Origin: Ruminococcaceae bacterium FB2012
GTDB taxonomy: Bacteria; Bacillota; Clostridia; Oscillospirales; Ruminococcaceae
NCBI GenBank assembly: GCA_900104495.1
Contig: FMXS01000008.1
Span: 62,001-126,000, forward strand
Direction: 5' to 3'
Length of the DNA: 64,000 nucleotides
Of the stretch, positions 36,449 through 44,473 are shown piece by piece; position 1 is the first letter of the stretch; each line of letters begins with the position of its first letter. A program made the position numbers and the translations under genes. Below the pieces are notes generated by a model. That model was not told the DNA's origin. It saw only the letters and a program-made list of their open reading frames with translations, and did no database searches.

Positions 36449-36921
36449 GCCTCTTCCTCCTCCAGAAGATTGCAGAGCATCCTGTGCAGTATCGACATCA
36501 GAGTCTCACGCTCTTCATCGCTTATGCCCTGCAGCATGACCTTTTCCAGGCCGATACAGCGCCCGATTATCTCCTTGTCCAGTTCGCGGCCTTTTTCGGT
36601 GATGAACACATACACCTTCCTTCGGTCCTTGGCGTCGGGGACGCGCTTTACAAGGCCGTCGGTCTCCATTTTATTCAGCGCCGACGACACCGAGGGCGAA
36701 GTGAGCCCTGCGGCTCTTGCCAGCTCCACCTGAGTCAGCCCGTCGCGGACGCAGAGGGTGCGGAACATTCTCCGGTAGCCCTCCGAAACGCTTTCCTCGG
36801 GGAAGTCGGCGATTATCATCCTGCCGAAAGCATTGGCGATATCGGCAATATACATCGACGGCTCCGCGTCGGGGTTTTCCAGCAGCCGCTTGGGCCGTTC
36901 CTTTAATTCTTCGGGATACAT
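36445..36921 (-). CDS. MarR-family transcriptional regulator
   Basis: A 158-residue winged-helix regulator. DNA-binding core: GLTQVELARAAGLTSPSVSSALNKMETDGLVKRVPDAKDRRKVYVFITEKGREL, with the wing Asp-x-Arg (DRRKVYV) typical of MarR. It probably represses the operon it lies in: a TTAG-TCAA-CTAA palindrome sits just downstream of the consensus promoter at 39429-39457, ahead of the beta-mannosidase gene. AAAGGAGG precedes the ATG. Its stop overlaps the GTG of the exporter gene by four bases. Confidence 0.92.
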   Translation of the reverse strand: MYPEELKERPKRLLENPDAEPSMYIADIANAFGRMIIADFPEESVSEGYRRMFRTLCVRDGLTQVELARAAGLTSPSVSSALNKMETDGLVKRVPDAKDRRKVYVFITEKGRELDKEIIGRCIGLEKVMLQGISDEERETLMSILHRMLCNLLEEEEA

Positions 36922-36947
36922 AGTTTTTGTTCCTCCTTTTGGTGTTC

Positions 36948-39365
36948 TCAGCAGCTCATTATCTTCAGCTGTTCTCTTATCAGTCCCGCCGTGAGGCCGG
37001 GCTGCTTCGGGATCTTTACGGTCACTTCCTCATCGCCGTGGATGTCGAACCAGTTGTCGGAGAATTTGCAGTCCGTCTCCGACAGGGACAGGCAGACGCT
37101 CTTTGCAAAACTCTCGGCGATAAGCGTCACCGCGAAAACATCCTGGAGCTCAAAGACTTCGGCGTAGATCCCCGGCTTCATGAACAGGAAGTCCTTGGGA
37201 TGCACGAAAAGCGTGGTGCCTCCCGCCAGCTCCCGGCGGTAGTTCTCCAGCCGGTATTCGATGTATTTGTTCCGCTTGTCCTCTTCCGTCCGCAGATGCT
37301 TTGAAAGGTCCGGCCTCAGCGCCTTTACCGTTCCCAGCGGGTCGGAGATGATGTCCGCCGTGAATTCCTCCAGCACCTCCGCGAAATTGTTGCGGACACG
37401 GCAGGTGACGGTCAGCGCCTCCTCGACGGGAGTGTCGTTGGTGACGTAAAGTGTGGGATGAAGGGGGTCCCTGTCGTCGCAGCTGAGAAGCAGGGGAGCG
37501 TAGAAACGCTTGGCGTAGTAGTGCAGCGCCTTGCGGCGTCCGAAATAGTCCACCGAGGACCAGGAGATCACAGGATTGGAGTCGTTGAACTGCCAGTAGG
37601 CGGAGCCCATGCAGCGTCCCCGGGCACGGCGCATATGCTCCACGTTGGAGCGGATACAGTCCGCCTGCACCAGCTGGGAAAGATATATCTCGTGTTCAAA
37701 ATCCCTCGGTACGCCCACATACTGATCCATATAGTATTTCAGCTTTTCCATGCCCCGGTCGCACTTCTGATGAAGCTTCATCACGGGGCTGTTGAGGCTC
37801 AGGTCCAGCTTGTCGGGGTCGCAGAAGGCCAGACAGGTCTTGATGTCCGGGATGCTCTCGAAGCCGTACTCCGAGCAGAAGCGGTAATAAAGCCTGCGGA
37901 AATCCTCAATGGGCTTGAAGTCGTGCCACACCGCCCAGTAGTGCATATCTCCCGCCTTGTTGGAAGAGGGCTCGTGGAAACCTCCCCCCGAGGAGGGCGA
38001 AGAGGGCCAGTAGAAGGTCTCCGGGTCAAGCTGCAAGAGCAGTCCCGGGATGATCTCCTCAAAGAGCTGAGAATAATGCTCCCGGCCCTCGGGGTCGTTC
38101 CAGCCCCAGTATTCCCAGGCGGACTCGATCTCGTTGTTGCCGCACCACAATCCCAAAGAGGGATGATTCCTCAGACGGATGACGTTGTCCGTGACCTCCG
38201 CCTTTACGGTAGCCTCGAAGTCCAGCGTCAGCAGGTAGGCCGAGCAGGCGAACATAAAGTCCTGCCAGACGATAAGGCCGTGCTCGTCGCAGAAGTCGTA
38301 AAAGCTGTCGTCGGGGTAATAGCCTCCGCCCCATACTCTTATGAAGTTGAAATTGGCGTCCAGGCACTCCTTCAGCAGTTTATCTGTACGTTCTTTCGTA
38401 CAGTTGGGAAGGATATGGTCCTCGGGGATATAGTTGGCGCCCATAGCGAAGACCTTGACGCCGTTGTTCACGAAGCAGAACTCGCTTCCCCACTTATCCT
38501 TGTCCTGCGAAACTGTCAGCGTCCGCAGGCCGATCCTGTCGGTGCGGGAGTCAAGGACCTTTTTCCCGGATATCAGCCGGACCTCGGAGATATAGAGGGG
38601 CTGTTCACCCAGTCCCCGGACCCACCAGAGCTGGGGGTCGCTGATCTCGATGATGAGCCGGCCGTTTATCATTTCCGAAGTGAGCCTTACGTCTCCGGGA
38701 GAGACAAAGACCACCTCGGCCCTTACGCCGCCGGACCAGACATCCAGGTCGGCGTTCACCTTCACCAGCACCTTATCCTTGGTATGCTCCTGGGTATAGC
38801 GGACGCTCCTGATGCGTCCCCCGTTATAGCCGGAGATTTTAACGCTGCGCCAGATGCCCATATCCGGCAGCTTGGGACCCCAATCCCAGCCGAACATATA
38901 GTGGGCCTTCCGCAGGTGAGGATAGCCTTCCATAGCCTCCTTGACGCCGATAAGGGGTCTTTCGGACTGTTTCTCGATGATATATCTCACCGGCGAATGG
39001 ATCCACACGATCAGGACGTTATGGAAATCCGCGATGCCCCGGACGTCGTACTCATAGGTGCGGTGCATATTGTCACAGCTTCCGAGGTAGGTATCGTTGA
39101 GGTAGACATCCGCGAGGGTGTCGATGCCCCCGAAGGTGAGATAGAGCCTATCCTGCCGGAGGAAGGCGTCGTCTAAATCAAACTCCTTGCGGAACACGAA
39201 CTCCCGCTCTGCGATCTCCGCGGCGGCGGTCTCGTTGGTGCGGTAATAGGGGTCCTCCATGACGCCGTTATCCATAAGCGTTTTAAAAGCGGAGCAAGGC
39301 ACGGAGCAGGGATAGCTGTTCTCCCCGTCGATCATTATCCAATTGCTGTTAAGGTCGATAGTCAT
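36948..39365 (-). CDS. Beta-mannosidase, glycoside hydrolase family 2
   Basis: An 805-residue cytoplasmic enzyme (no signal peptide) that removes non-reducing beta-mannose from short manno-oligosaccharides. An N-terminal jelly-roll (LTFGGIDTLADVYLN, FGWDWGPKLPDMGIW) precedes the TIM barrel (NFIRVWGGGYYPDDSFYDFCDEHGLIVWQDF). Acid/base Glu412 lies in WCGNNEIESAWEYW and nucleophile Glu499 in CSEYGFES, both matching GH2 mannosidases. It is the first gene of the MarR-controlled operon and is followed 26 bp later by marR. The pairing of a mannosidase with a MarR-exporter module is unusual. Confidence 0.93.
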   Translation of the reverse strand: MTIDLNSNWIMIDGENSYPCSVPCSAFKTLMDNGVMEDPYYRTNETAAAEIAEREFVFRKEFDLDDAFLRQDRLYLTFGGIDTLADVYLNDTYLGSCDNMHRTYEYDVRGIADFHNVLIVWIHSPVRYIIEKQSERPLIGVKEAMEGYPHLRKAHYMFGWDWGPKLPDMGIWRSVKISGYNGGRIRSVRYTQEHTKDKVLVKVNADLDVWSGGVRAEVVFVSPGDVRLTSEMINGRLIIEISDPQLWWVRGLGEQPLYISEVRLISGKKVLDSRTDRIGLRTLTVSQDKDKWGSEFCFVNNGVKVFAMGANYIPEDHILPNCTKERTDKLLKECLDANFNFIRVWGGGYYPDDSFYDFCDEHGLIVWQDFMFACSAYLLTLDFEATVKAEVTDNVIRLRNHPSLGLWCGNNEIESAWEYWGWNDPEGREHYSQLFEEIIPGLLLQLDPETFYWPSSPSSGGGFHEPSSNKAGDMHYWAVWHDFKPIEDFRRLYYRFCSEYGFESIPDIKTCLAFCDPDKLDLSLNSPVMKLHQKCDRGMEKLKYYMDQYVGVPRDFEHEIYLSQLVQADCIRSNVEHMRRARGRCMGSAYWQFNDSNPVISWSSVDYFGRRKALHYYAKRFYAPLLLSCDDRDPLHPTLYVTNDTPVEEALTVTCRVRNNFAEVLEEFTADIISDPLGTVKALRPDLSKHLRTEEDKRNKYIEYRLENYRRELAGGTTLFVHPKDFLFMKPGIYAEVFELQDVFAVTLIAESFAKSVCLSLSETDCKFSDNWFDIHGDEEVTVKIPKQPGLTAGLIREQLKIMSC

Positions 39366-39402
39366 TCAATACCCTCCTTTTTCGGCTTGTATTAATCAAA
39401 GA

Positions 39403-39457
39403 TTAGTCAACTAATTAGCTCTCTAATCATTATACCACCTAACAATTTATTTGTCAA
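39403..39457 (-). promoter_or_regulatory. Consensus promoter and MarR-type operator of the mannosidase-exporter operon
   Basis: Minus-strand TTGACA (39452-39457) and TATAAT (39429-39434), 17-bp spacer, both perfect. The palindrome TTAG-TCAA-CTAA at 39403-39414 lies a few bases downstream of the expected start of transcription, where a bound repressor would block. Further ATTAG/CTAAT half-sites surround it. The composite repeat copy 7 begins one base beyond the -35 box. Confidence 0.8.
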
Positions 39458-39945
39458 GCAGGGGCGTGCCCCTGCACCCAGCTCCGCCGCAAGCGACGGA
39501 GTGCAGGAAAAAAGACAGCGATGCGGCGGGGCTGAACAAAGCTGTAAACCCAAACGCGAAGCGCGTTAAAAGTTTCGGTCAAGCCTTTTCCAAAGGCTTG
39601 CGGGTCAAGGGCAGAGCCCTTGCAGGGTGTGGGGCAGAGCCCCATTCGGCGCGTAAGCGACGACCCCGGCGCTGCACAATAAAAGAGTAGGGAAACGAAG
39701 AAGTTTCTCTACTCTTTTTTTCGTGGACAAATCATACTCAGCGCCGGGGAAAAGGTGTCCTCCTGCACTCGCAGGAAACAGCGAGGGAGCGAAGCGGACA
39801 AGCGTATTTCCGTCCCCCGACGAGCCAAAGCGGGGCGGCATTCTTCCCCGCCTCAAACGTAGGAGCAGAATCCCAACGTATGCTCCCGCCCCAATTCGGG
39901 GGCTTTCCGGTCGCCCCCGAACCCCTTCGGGCGCACAGCTAACGG
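39458..39945 (+). repeat. Composite intergenic repeat, copy 7 (full hairpin)
   Basis: Plus orientation. Modules: GCAGGGGCGTGCCCCTGC, CCGCCGCAAGCGACGG, GCGGGGCTGAACAAAGC, AACCCAAACGCGAAGCG, an extra AGTTTCGGTCAAGCC-TTTTCCAAAGGCTTG hairpin shared with copy 8, then GGCGCTGCAC, the AGAGTAGG hairpin ending in seven T residues, CGTGGACAAATC, GCACTCGCAGGAAACAGCG and the distal GGGGGCTTTCCGGTCGCCCC end. Unlike most copies it is antisense to both neighbours and abuts a promoter. Confidence 0.85.
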
Positions 39946-39954
39946 AAGAAAGAC

Positions 39955-39994
39955 AAAAAAGGAGCCCTCCCCGCGGACGGCTCCTTGATTTTTT
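39955..39994. terminator. Terminator of the purine-uptake operon
   Basis: Stem AAGGAGCC / GGCTCCTT around a CCCGCGG-rich loop, flanked by A6 on one side and T7 on the other, so it can act in both directions; it lies 25 bp past the phosphoribosyltransferase stop. Confidence 0.8.
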
Positions 39995-40019
39995 TAGTGA
40001 TGTAAACGCTTTTTGATAA

Positions 40020-40562
40020 TTACTTCTTCGGAAACAGCGGCAGCTTCTCAAGGAAAATAATGTCTGTCCTGTCGGCGGCTGCTCCTTCCGCAAGGACCGC
40101 CGCTTTCCCGACGGTGATGCCTCCCGCTTCGTCTACCAGTTTTTCCAGCGCGATCAGCGATTCTCCGGTGCTGATAACATCGTCCGCGATCAGGATCCTG
40201 CGGCCCTTCAGCAGAGCAGCATCCTCCTGTGAGAGGTAAAGGGTCTGCACTTTTTCCGTGGTGATGGACTTCACCTTCACGGTGAAGGGGTCGGTCATGT
40301 AGAATTTCATTGATTTCCGCGCCGTGATGTATTTCTTCCCCGTCTGCCTTGCCATTTCGTAGGCCAGCGGGATGCCCTTGGTCTCGGCTGTCAGGATGAT
40401 GTCAAAATCCGGGCATTTTTTGAGAAGCTCCTCCGCCGTCCTGACAGTCAGCTCCACATCCGAAAGCATAATAAAGGCTGCAAATTCAAGGGTGTCGCTG
40501 GCGCGGCACAGCGGCAGCTCGCGGGTCAGGCCCGCCACATGAAGGGTGTATGTATTCGCCAT
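40020..40562 (-). CDS. Purine phosphoribosyltransferase (adenine/xanthine type)
   Basis: A 180-residue type I phosphoribosyltransferase that converts a free purine base and PRPP to the nucleotide. The PRPP-binding motif is RILIADDVISTGES; the base-recognition flap region is YITARKSMKFYM. The arrangement (motif near residue 120, ETKGIPLAYEMA before it) resembles Apt/Xpt-like salvage enzymes of Clostridia; which base is used cannot be fixed by eye. It lies 18 bp downstream of a purine permease gene, AAGGAGAG before the ATG, so uptake and phosphorylation of the same base are coupled. Confidence 0.85.
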   Translation of the reverse strand: MANTYTLHVAGLTRELPLCRASDTLEFAAFIMLSDVELTVRTAEELLKKCPDFDIILTAETKGIPLAYEMARQTGKKYITARKSMKFYMTDPFTVKVKSITTEKVQTLYLSQEDAALLKGRRILIADDVISTGESLIALEKLVDEAGGITVGKAAVLAEGAAADRTDIIFLEKLPLFPKK

Positions 40563-40580
40563 GATGATCTCTCCTTACAG

Positions 40581-41942
40581 TTATAAGAAAATGTATTTCA
40601 GTATGAACAGCACCGCCAGCACATACATCAGCGGGTTGACCTTCTTTGCTTTTCCGCAGCAGACGTTGATTACCACAAAGGATATGATCCCTATGGAAAT
40701 ACCCTCGGAGATGCTGTAAAACAGCGGCATCGCCGCCACGCATAAGTAGGCGGGTATCGCCGAGGTGTAGCTCGTTTCGTCCAGCCTTATCTCCGTGACG
40801 GTGGAGAACATCAGAAAGCCCACGAGTATCAGCGCGGGAGCCGTGGCAAAGGCGGGTATCGCCGTGAATATGGGAGCCAGGAACATCGAGAACAGGAACA
40901 GCACCGCTGTGGTCACGGCGGTAAGGCCTGTCCTTCCGCCTGCGCCCACGCCTGCGGCGGATTCAACGAATGTGGAAACGGTAGAGGTGCCGAGTACGGC
41001 GCCGGCGGTGGTGGCTACGGCGTCGGACATAAGGGCGGGCCGGATGCCTTCCAGCTTGCCCCGCTCGTCCAGCATACCAGCCTTGGCGCTGACGCCTATC
41101 AGCGTGCCGATAGTATCAAAGAGGTCAACGAACAGGAAGGAGAAGATAACGACGATGAAATTGAATATCCCCACCTTGTCGAAGTCCACGTGGAAGCACT
41201 GTCCGAAGGTCTCTCCCAGTTTGGAGAAGTCGGTCATATGGAAGGACGGGATAAGGGTATAGAATCCCGCGTCGGGGTCGGGCTGATAGATGCCCGTAAG
41301 CTCGCAGATGATACCCAGTATCCAGGTGCCGAAGATGCCGATAAGTATGGACCCGGGGACCTTCTTTATGTAAAGCACCGCCATAGCCAGCACGCCGATG
41401 ACTGCTAAGAGCGCGCATATTCCCGAGGTGCTGAAGTTCTCCTTGAAGTTGACGAGAGTTACCAGCGTAGCCGAATCCACGGCGAGGCCTGCGTTCTGAA
41501 GGCCGATGAAGCAGATGAACAGTCCGATGCCCACGGACACGGCTTTTTTCAGCGCCAGGGGGATGCAGTCGAAGATCGCCTCTCTGACTCTCGTCAGGGA
41601 CAGGACGATAAATATCACGCCCTCGATGAACACCGCCAGCAAAGCGGTCTGCCAGCTGTAGCCGTAGGCTCCCACAACGGTATAGGCGAAATAGGCGTTG
41701 AGGCCCATTCCTGCGGAGAGCGCAAAGGGAAGGTTAGCCATAAGTCCCATACAGAGGGTGCCGATGCAGGAGGCTATACAGGTAGCCAGCAGTACGGCGG
41801 TAGAATCCATTCCCGCCCCCGACAGCACGGTAGGGTTGACGGCAAGGATATAGGCCATAGTCATAAAAGTGGTGAGCCCGGCCGTTATCTCGGTCCGGGT
41901 ATCGGTATTGTGCTGTTTGAGCTTGAACATTTTTTCCAGCAT
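40581..41942 (-). CDS. AzgA-family (NCS2) purine base permease
   Basis: A 453-residue transporter with about 13 transmembrane segments. Signatures of the AzgA/PbuG branch: EITAGLTTFMTMAYILAVNP, the substrate-pocket LSAGMGLNAYFAYT, VDLFDTIGTLIGV and GTSTVSTFVESAAGVGAGGR. These carry hypoxanthine, guanine or adenine by proton symport. The leader is short, about 55 nt from the promoter at 41999-42027, so there is no room for a purine riboswitch. It forms an operon with the phosphoribosyltransferase. Confidence 0.92.
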   Translation of the reverse strand: MLEKMFKLKQHNTDTRTEITAGLTTFMTMAYILAVNPTVLSGAGMDSTAVLLATCIASCIGTLCMGLMANLPFALSAGMGLNAYFAYTVVGAYGYSWQTALLAVFIEGVIFIVLSLTRVREAIFDCIPLALKKAVSVGIGLFICFIGLQNAGLAVDSATLVTLVNFKENFSTSGICALLAVIGVLAMAVLYIKKVPGSILIGIFGTWILGIICELTGIYQPDPDAGFYTLIPSFHMTDFSKLGETFGQCFHVDFDKVGIFNFIVVIFSFLFVDLFDTIGTLIGVSAKAGMLDERGKLEGIRPALMSDAVATTAGAVLGTSTVSTFVESAAGVGAGGRTGLTAVTTAVLFLFSMFLAPIFTAIPAFATAPALILVGFLMFSTVTEIRLDETSYTSAIPAYLCVAAMPLFYSISEGISIGIISFVVINVCCGKAKKVNPLMYVLAVLFILKYIFL

Positions 41943-41998
41943 TCAGATCACTTCCGATTCATTATTGCAGGCGGAGACCCCTCCCGGCCGCTGGTTCC

Positions 41999-42027
41999 AT
42001 TATACCATGTTTGTACTGTAAAGTCAA
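41999..42027 (-). promoter_or_regulatory. sigma-A promoter of the purine-uptake operon
   Basis: Minus-strand TTGACT (42022-42027) and TATAAT (41999-42004), 17-bp spacer, 57 bp from the permease start. It is divergent from the flippase gene at 42100. Confidence 0.85.
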
Positions 42028-42099
42028 CTTAAAAAATGCATTGGTAATTTGTTTCCCCCCTCCGTCATAGAATAGTACAAAACCCGTCGGGAGGCAGAT

Positions 42100-43830
42100 A
42101 TGAAACAACAGGGATTTCTGAAGGGCTCGGCTATCCTGCTGGGCATGGTGCTGATAACAAAGGCCGTGGGGCTGGCCTATAAGATTCCGCTGACGCATCT
42201 GCTGGGGGGAAGCGGTATGGCTTACTACTCCGGGGCCTTTGCCGTGTTCGCGCCTCTGCTGGCCGCTACGGTCTCGGGAATAACCGCCTCCGTGGCAAGG
42301 CAGACCGCCGAAGCACGGGCGCTGGGACGCTACGCCCAGCTTCGGAAACTGCGCCGCACCGCCATGACCTGTTGCTGCGGCATCGGTTTTGCCGCTTCGC
42401 TGATGTTCACCCTCCTGTCTTTACCGCTGGCAAAGGCCTTCCTGCCCTCCGCCGAGGCCGTATGGACCCTTGCCGCACTGGCGCCCTCTCTGCTGTTCTG
42501 CTCCGCCCTTGCCGTCCAGCGGGGATATTACGAGGGCCTGCGGAATATGCTCCCCACCGCAGGCTCCGAGATAATCGAGACCGTCCTGCGGGCCGTTCTG
42601 GGGCTGGCGGGAGCCTACGCCGTTTTCCGATACGCCGCCGCAGACTACGCCGCCACTCACGGCTGCTTCGGACAGTTCTTCCGCACTCCGGAGGCCGCCG
42701 CTGCCGCCGCTTTGCCCTACGCCGCCGCTGCGGCTATACTTGCGGGCTCGCTGGCTACGGGAGCGGCGGTGCTGAGCCTTGCGGTCAGCTTTCGGCTCCG
42801 TGGGGACGGCATCACCCGGGAGATGCTGGCCTCCGATCCGGTCACCGACCCCGCTCCGAAGATCATCCGGGACCTCTTCGGACACTCCCTGCCCATAGCC
42901 CTCACCGCCGTCATCACCACGCTTTCCGCGCTCATCGACCTGCTCACCGTCCCCCGGGGACTGGCGCTGTCCGGCTCCGAAGTCCCGCCGGAGTTCGTTT
43001 ACGGCTCCTACACGGGGCTGGCGCTGACGGTCTGCGGGATCGTCCCCACTCTGACGGCGATGCTGGGGAAAAGCTCCCTGCCCGCTCTGACCGAGGCCTC
43101 CGCCCGCCGGGACGGCTCCGGGCTCTCCGCAGCCGTCAGCAGCCTGGTGCGGGTGTCGATGCTGGCAGCGCTGCCTTGCGGAGCCGTCATCACCGCTCTT
43201 CCGAGGGAATGTCTCCAACTGCTTTTCGGCGGGCGCACCGGGGAGATAGACTGCACCTTCCGGGCGCTTTCCGTTCTGGGGATAGGCTGCTGCTTCATAT
43301 CGGTGTCGCTGCCCTGTCTTTCGGCGCTCCAGACTCTTCGGCGTCGGCTGACGCCCATACTTATCATGCTGGCGGGCAGTGCTGTGAAGCTTGTGCTGAA
43401 CCTGCTGCTGATACCCGTCCCCGCCTTGGGGATAACCGGGGCGGCGGCAGCAGCGGCGGCCTCACAGGGGATTATCTGTCTGCTTTCGGTACGGGGACTG
43501 CTGAAGCTGACGCACACCCGCATCCCCGGCGGGGTACTGGCGAAGCCGATATTTGCGGCTTTGCTGGGCGGGGCTGCGGGACGTCTTACCTACGACCTTA
43601 CCGACGGTTTTCTGCCGGCTGCCGTCAGCCGGAGGCTGCTTTCTCCTGCGGCGATAGCGGTCTCCCTTTTTGTTTCCGGGCTGGCGCTTTGGCTTATGGA
43701 TTCGCTTCCGCGGGAGAGGATCAAAGCCCTGGCGGCAGGGGCGTGCCCCTGGCCCGAGCGCGGACGCCGGCAGGGGCGTGCCCCTGCACCCAACTCCGCC
43801 GCAAGCAACGGAGTGCAGGAAAATAGATAG
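42100..43830 (+). CDS. SpoVB/MurJ-like lipid flippase (MVF family) with a repeat-encoded tail
   Basis: A 576-residue polytopic protein with about 14 hydrophobic helices. It starts KQQGFLKGSAILLGMVLITK, then GLAYKIPLTHLLGGSGMAYY, typical of the SpoVB/polysaccharide-export branch of the MOP flippases that move lipid-linked glycan precursors across the membrane. A sporulation role (SpoVB) fits the nearby spoVA, SASP and mazG genes but MurJ duty is possible. GGGAGG precedes the ATG. The last 35 or so residues (from about residue 541) are encoded by composite repeat copy 8, so the native C-terminus has been replaced by a basic, Pro/Arg-rich tail. Confidence 0.87.
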   Translation: MKQQGFLKGSAILLGMVLITKAVGLAYKIPLTHLLGGSGMAYYSGAFAVFAPLLAATVSGITASVARQTAEARALGRYAQLRKLRRTAMTCCCGIGFAASLMFTLLSLPLAKAFLPSAEAVWTLAALAPSLLFCSALAVQRGYYEGLRNMLPTAGSEIIETVLRAVLGLAGAYAVFRYAAADYAATHGCFGQFFRTPEAAAAAALPYAAAAAILAGSLATGAAVLSLAVSFRLRGDGITREMLASDPVTDPAPKIIRDLFGHSLPIALTAVITTLSALIDLLTVPRGLALSGSEVPPEFVYGSYTGLALTVCGIVPTLTAMLGKSSLPALTEASARRDGSGLSAAVSSLVRVSMLAALPCGAVITALPRECLQLLFGGRTGEIDCTFRALSVLGIGCCFISVSLPCLSALQTLRRRLTPILIMLAGSAVKLVLNLLLIPVPALGITGAAAAAAASQGIICLLSVRGLLKLTHTRIPGGVLAKPIFAALLGGAAGRLTYDLTDGFLPAAVSRRLLSPAAIAVSLFVSGLALWLMDSLPRERIKALAAGACPWPERGRRQGRAPAPNSAASNGVQENR

Positions 43831-44402
43831 TGTTGCGGCGGGGCCGCACAAAGCTGTAACCCAAACGCGAAGCGGCAGGGGCGTGCCCCTGCACCCAGCT
43901 CCGCCGCAAGCGACGGAGTGCAGGAAAATAGATAGTGTTGCGGCGGGACCGAACAAAGCTGTAAACCCAAACGCGAAGCGCGTTAAAAGTTTCGGTCAAG
44001 CCTTTTCCAAAGGCTTGCGGGTCAAGGGCAGAGCCCTTGCAGGGACAATTTTCCCTCGTCAAGCTCGGGAAAATCGGGACAGAGTCCCACTCGGCGCGTC
44101 AGCGACGACCCCGGCGCTGCACAAGAGAAGAGTAGGGAAACGAAGCTGTTTTCCTACTCTTTTTTTCGTGGACAAACCATACTCAGCGCCGGGAAAAGGT
44201 GTTCTTCCGCACTCGCAGGAAACAGCGAGGGAGCAAATTCACGCAAGCGTGAATTTTCGACCGAGCGTCTTTCCGTCCCCCGACGAGCCAAAGCGGGGCG
44301 GCATCCTGCCCCGCTCCAAAACGTAGGAGCAGAATCACAACATAGGCTCCCGCCCCAATTCGGGGGCTTTCCGATCGCCCCCGACCCCCATCGGTGACGC
44401 AC
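43733..44402 (+). repeat. Composite intergenic repeat, copy 8 (longest, overlaps a gene end)
   Basis: Starts inside the last part of the flippase reading frame, sense to it, and contains every module: two GGCAGGGGCGTGCCCCTG units, two copies of the CCGCCGCAAGCRACGGAGTG unit, the AGTTTCGGTCAAGCC hairpin also in copy 7, the AGAGTAGG terminator-like hairpin (about 44128-44167), the AAATTCACGCAAGCGTGAATTT palindrome (44235-44256), CCCGACGAGCCAAAG and the distal GGGGGCTTTCCGATC end. Confidence 0.88.
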
Positions 44403-44418
44403 ATCCCGCCTAAAATCA

Positions 44419-44447
44419 AAGAAGTCCGCTGCGGAGACGGACTTCTT
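44419..44447. terminator. Terminator of the LRR lipoprotein gene
   Basis: Perfect 10-bp stem AAGAAGTCCG / CGGACTTCTT with a 9-base loop, 27 bp past the LRR gene stop on the minus strand and also downstream of repeat copy 8 on the plus strand. Confidence 0.75.
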
Positions 44448-44473
44448 TACATTTATTATTCGTTATTTCCCGG

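Noticed and set aside
39670..39760. Integron attC-like or IS terminal inverted repeat at the GGCGCTGCAC/CAGCGCC hairpin
   Set aside because: No GTTRRRY core site, no integrase or transposase and no cassette genes; the nested hairpin is better described as part of the composite repeat.
41943..41998. Purine riboswitch in the leader of the purine permease gene
   Set aside because: The predicted leader is only about 55 nt and has no two-loop aptamer core.
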